From CAYVHB01 sp964450865 (GTDB lineage Bacteria; Bacillota; Clostridia; Saccharofermentanales; UBA5734), in NCBI GenBank assembly GCA_964450865.1, contig CAYVHB010000068.1, positions 1 through 7,361 of the forward strand: a stretch of 7,361 bases of DNA. The letters are read 5' to 3'. Below, in pieces: positions 5,291-7,361 of this stretch. The notes under the pieces were generated by a model. That model was not told where the DNA came from and did no database searches. It was given only the letters and a program-made list of their open reading frames with translations. The position numbers and the translations under genes are program-made. The stretch's first letter is position 1. The number at the start of each line of letters is the position of its first letter.

Positions 5291-5302
5291 GCTGATAATC
5301 AG
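5274..5302. repeat. Cluster of ATCAG/CTGAT words in the uvrB leader
   Basis: ATCAG occurs at 5277, 5287 and 5298, that is at 10- and 11-base steps, and once more in the promoter at 5212. With CTGAT at 5274 and 5292 these build overlapping dyads: CTGATCAG (5274-5281), ATCAGCTGAT (5287-5296) and CTGAT-A-ATCAG (5292-5302). Helical phasing suggests cooperative protein binding, but no regulator is identified. Confidence 0.5.
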
Positions 5303-5355
5303 GACAGGTTTCTGTTCTTGCCGAAGTGGCCATGCAAGAGAGCAGGTGTGACACG

Positions 5356-7356
5356 ATGCCGTTGTTCCAGATCAGCGCCGACATGCAGCCGCGCGGTGAC
5401 CAGCCCCAGGCAATTGACCAGCTGGTTTCCGGCCTGGAGAGTGGCTTTCCCGCACAGACTTTGCTGGGTGTAACCGGCTCGGGCAAGACGTTTACGATGG
5501 CCAATGTCATTGAACGCGTCCAGCGCCCGGCCCTGGTTCTCGCCCACAACAAGACCCTGGCCGGCCAGCTGGCTGCCGAGTTCAAGGCCTTCTTCCCCAA
5601 TAATGCGGTCGAGTTTTTCATCAGCTATTACGATTATTACCAGCCGGAAGCCTATATCCCGGCGACAGATACATTCATCGAGAAAGATTCGGCGATCAAT
5701 GATGAGATCGACCGCCTGCGCCATTCCGCGACCGCCTCGCTGCTGGAGCGCCGCGATGTCATTGTGATTGCCTCAGTATCCTGTATTTATGGACTCGGCG
5801 ATCCGGAGGATTACCGCAGCCTGATGGTTCATCTGCGGCCGGGCCTGCGCAAGGACCGGGACACGATCATCCGGGAGCTGGTGGATATCCAGTACACCCG
5901 CAATGATTATGAGAGCAAGCGCGGCACTTTCCGGGTTCGCGGTGATACGCTCGATATTTATCCGGCTGCCGCCGAAAACGTCATCACGCGGGTCAGCTTT
6001 TTTGGCGATGAAATTGAAAAGGTCAGCGAGATCGATTACCTGAGCGGCAAGCTGCTGGCCAGCCGCAGCTATGCCTCGATTTTCCCGGCTTCCCATTATG
6101 CGACGACTGATGCCAAGATGCGCCAGGCGGTGATCCGGATCGAGGAAGAGCTGGAGGAGCAGCTGGCTTTGCTGCGCAGCCAGGGCAAGCTGGTCGAAGC
6201 GTATCGCCTCGAGCAGCGCACCCGCTATGACCTGGAAATGCTGCGGGAGACCGGTTTTTGCAAAGGTATCGAGAATTACTCGCGTCATCTGTCCGGCCGG
6301 GCGGCCGGTGAGGCGCCCTTTACCCTGATCGACTTTTTCCCGTCCGACTTCCTGCTTTTTATCGATGAGTCGCATGTGACGATCCCGCAGGTCGGAGCCA
6401 TGTACAATGGCGACCATTCCCGCAAGCAGGCCCTGATCGACTATGGATTCCGGCTGCCTTCCGCTTTTGACAACCGCCCCCTGCAGTTTGCCGAATTTGA
6501 GCGCAAGGTGGGCCAGCGGATCTTTGTCAGCGCCACACCGGGCAAATATGAAGCGGAACATGCCCGGCAGGTGGTCGAGCAGATTATCCGGCCAACCGGC
6601 CTGGTCGATCCACAGATCAGTATCCGCCCGGTTGAAGGCCAGATTGAAGACCTGATGACCGAGATCCACCAGGCCATTGCCCGCAGTGAACGGACGCTGG
6701 TCCTGACCCTGACCAAGAAAATGTCGGAAGACCTGACAGTCTTTTTCAAGGAGGAAGGTCTGCGGGTCAAGTACCTGCACTCCGACATCGAGTCGGTTGA
6801 ACGGCTCAAGATCCTGCGCGACCTGCGCCAGGGCCAGTTTGATGTCCTGGTGGGGATCAATCTGCTGCGCGAAGGTCTTGACCTGCCGGAGGTTTCCCTG
6901 ATTGCGATTCTCGACGCTGACAAAGAGGGCTTCCTGCGCTCGACGACATCGCTGATCCAGATCATCGGCCGGTCCGCCCGCAATGTGAACGGGCGGGTTA
7001 TCATGTATGCCGACGATGTGACCGAATCGATGCACCGGGCGGTCATGGAGACCAATCGCCGGCGTGGTATTCAGGAAGCCTACAATGAAGCCAATCATAT
7101 CACGCCGCGCAGTATCCAGAAGGCCGTGCGTGATGTAGTTGATACGGTGGTTGAGGCTGCCAGTGATGCCGGACTGGGTGAAGAGGCTGCCGGGGAGTTG
7201 CTTGAGCACAAGCTCAATCATCTCAAGCCGGCCGAACTGGCCCGCATGGCTGCGCGCATTGAGAAGGATATGCGCGACGCTGCCCGGAAACTGGCTTTTG
7301 AAGAGGCCGCACGGCTGCGTGATTTGCTGATCCTCATTCGCGGGAAAATGACTTGA
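5356..7356 (+). CDS. uvrB: Excinuclease ABC subunit UvrB
   Basis: UvrB is the central damage-verification subunit of bacterial nucleotide excision repair: it is loaded by UvrA, holds the lesion with its beta-hairpin, then recruits UvrC for incision and UvrD for release. The 666-residue protein is full length. Motifs are RGDQPQAI (13-20, Q-motif), Walker A GVTGSGKT (38-45), the beta-hairpin region YYDYYQPEAYIPATDTFIEK (91-110), the UvrA-interacting domain (about 150-250), the DESH Walker B (337-340), VSATPGKYE (391-399), INLLREGLDLPEV (501-513), motif VI QIIGRSARN (535-543) and a C-terminal UVR domain that pairs with UvrC (about 624-661, with FEEAARLRD at 648-656). The ATG at 5356 is chosen because homologues begin with such an F-x-(8-10)-GDQP segment. 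A GTG (5326) and an ATG (5332) upstream are in frame but lack ribosome sites. The site before 5356 is weak (CAGG, 9 bases away). The stop lies five bases before the window end; uvrA often follows but cannot be seen. Confidence 0.97.
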   Translation: MPLFQISADMQPRGDQPQAIDQLVSGLESGFPAQTLLGVTGSGKTFTMANVIERVQRPALVLAHNKTLAGQLAAEFKAFFPNNAVEFFISYYDYYQPEAYIPATDTFIEKDSAINDEIDRLRHSATASLLERRDVIVIASVSCIYGLGDPEDYRSLMVHLRPGLRKDRDTIIRELVDIQYTRNDYESKRGTFRVRGDTLDIYPAAAENVITRVSFFGDEIEKVSEIDYLSGKLLASRSYASIFPASHYATTDAKMRQAVIRIEEELEEQLALLRSQGKLVEAYRLEQRTRYDLEMLRETGFCKGIENYSRHLSGRAAGEAPFTLIDFFPSDFLLFIDESHVTIPQVGAMYNGDHSRKQALIDYGFRLPSAFDNRPLQFAEFERKVGQRIFVSATPGKYEAEHARQVVEQIIRPTGLVDPQISIRPVEGQIEDLMTEIHQAIARSERTLVLTLTKKMSEDLTVFFKEEGLRVKYLHSDIESVERLKILRDLRQGQFDVLVGINLLREGLDLPEVSLIAILDADKEGFLRSTTSLIQIIGRSARNVNGRVIMYADDVTESMHRAVMETNRRRGIQEAYNEANHITPRSIQKAVRDVVDTVVEAASDAGLGEEAAGELLEHKLNHLKPAELARMAARIEKDMRDAARKLAFEEAARLRDLLILIRGKMT

Positions 7357-7361
7357 GTGGT

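Noticed and set aside
5007..5621. 204-codon - strand frame across the uvrB promoter and 5' end
   Set aside because: It is antisense to the conserved UvrB N-terminus and its own promoter region, with no ribosome site and no similarity.
5773..7221. Open frame of 482 codons on the - strand opposite uvrB
   Set aside because: It is entirely antisense to a complete, well-conserved uvrB and shows no family resemblance. Long shadow frames are expected opposite GC-rich genes.
1..7361. CRISPR array, tRNA, rRNA, toxin-antitoxin or phage genes
   Set aside because: I found no regularly spaced repeats, tRNA-like or rRNA segments, or accessory proteins. All sizeable coding regions are accounted for by conserved housekeeping genes.

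Overview
The window is a GC-rich (by eye mid to high 50s percent) stretch of bacterial chromosome. It carries housekeeping genes in an order typical of Bacillota, probably Clostridia. The run recG - rsmD - coaD - small coiled-coil protein, all on the + strand, is the best taxonomic clue: coiled-coil proteins of this kind sit beside coaD in many clostridia. Strong AGGAGG-type ribosome binding sites, TATAAT promoters and a Gram-positive-like SOS box agree. The GC content is high for a clostridium, so a GC-rich clostridial lineage is likely. I cannot name a genus.

Layout. Positions 2-1855 hold recG, which enters from the left without its N-terminal part and carries an unusual 72-residue low-complexity insert in the helicase core. 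Then follow rsmD (1931-2494), coaD (2568-3074) and the coiled-coil gene (3101-3574), with gaps of 26-75 bases and no terminator seen between them, so they may be co-transcribed. A strong hairpin terminator lies at 3662-3702. The convergent gap (3575-3847) also contains a perfect tandem 14-base repeat that may be a mobile-element scar. ilvE (branched-chain aminotransferase) runs on the - strand from 4921 to 3848. A 434-base divergent region (4922-5355) separates it from uvrB (5356-7356, + strand, complete), and each of the two genes has a good sigma-A type promoter there. The ilvE leader contains a clean hairpin. The uvrB promoter overlaps a degenerate LexA-box-like sequence and is followed by a long structured leader with repeated ATCAG words.

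The genes do not form one pathway. RecG (fork and junction remodelling) and UvrB (nucleotide excision repair) are genome maintenance. RsmD modifies 16S rRNA, CoaD makes dephospho-CoA, and IlvE carries out the last step of Leu/Ile/Val synthesis or the first step of their breakdown. I see no phage, CRISPR, toxin-antitoxin or biosynthetic cluster, and no convincing undescribed multi-gene system. The points worth a second look are the RecG insert, the regulatory DNA between ilvE and uvrB, the tandem repeat after the coiled-coil gene, and the coiled-coil protein itself.
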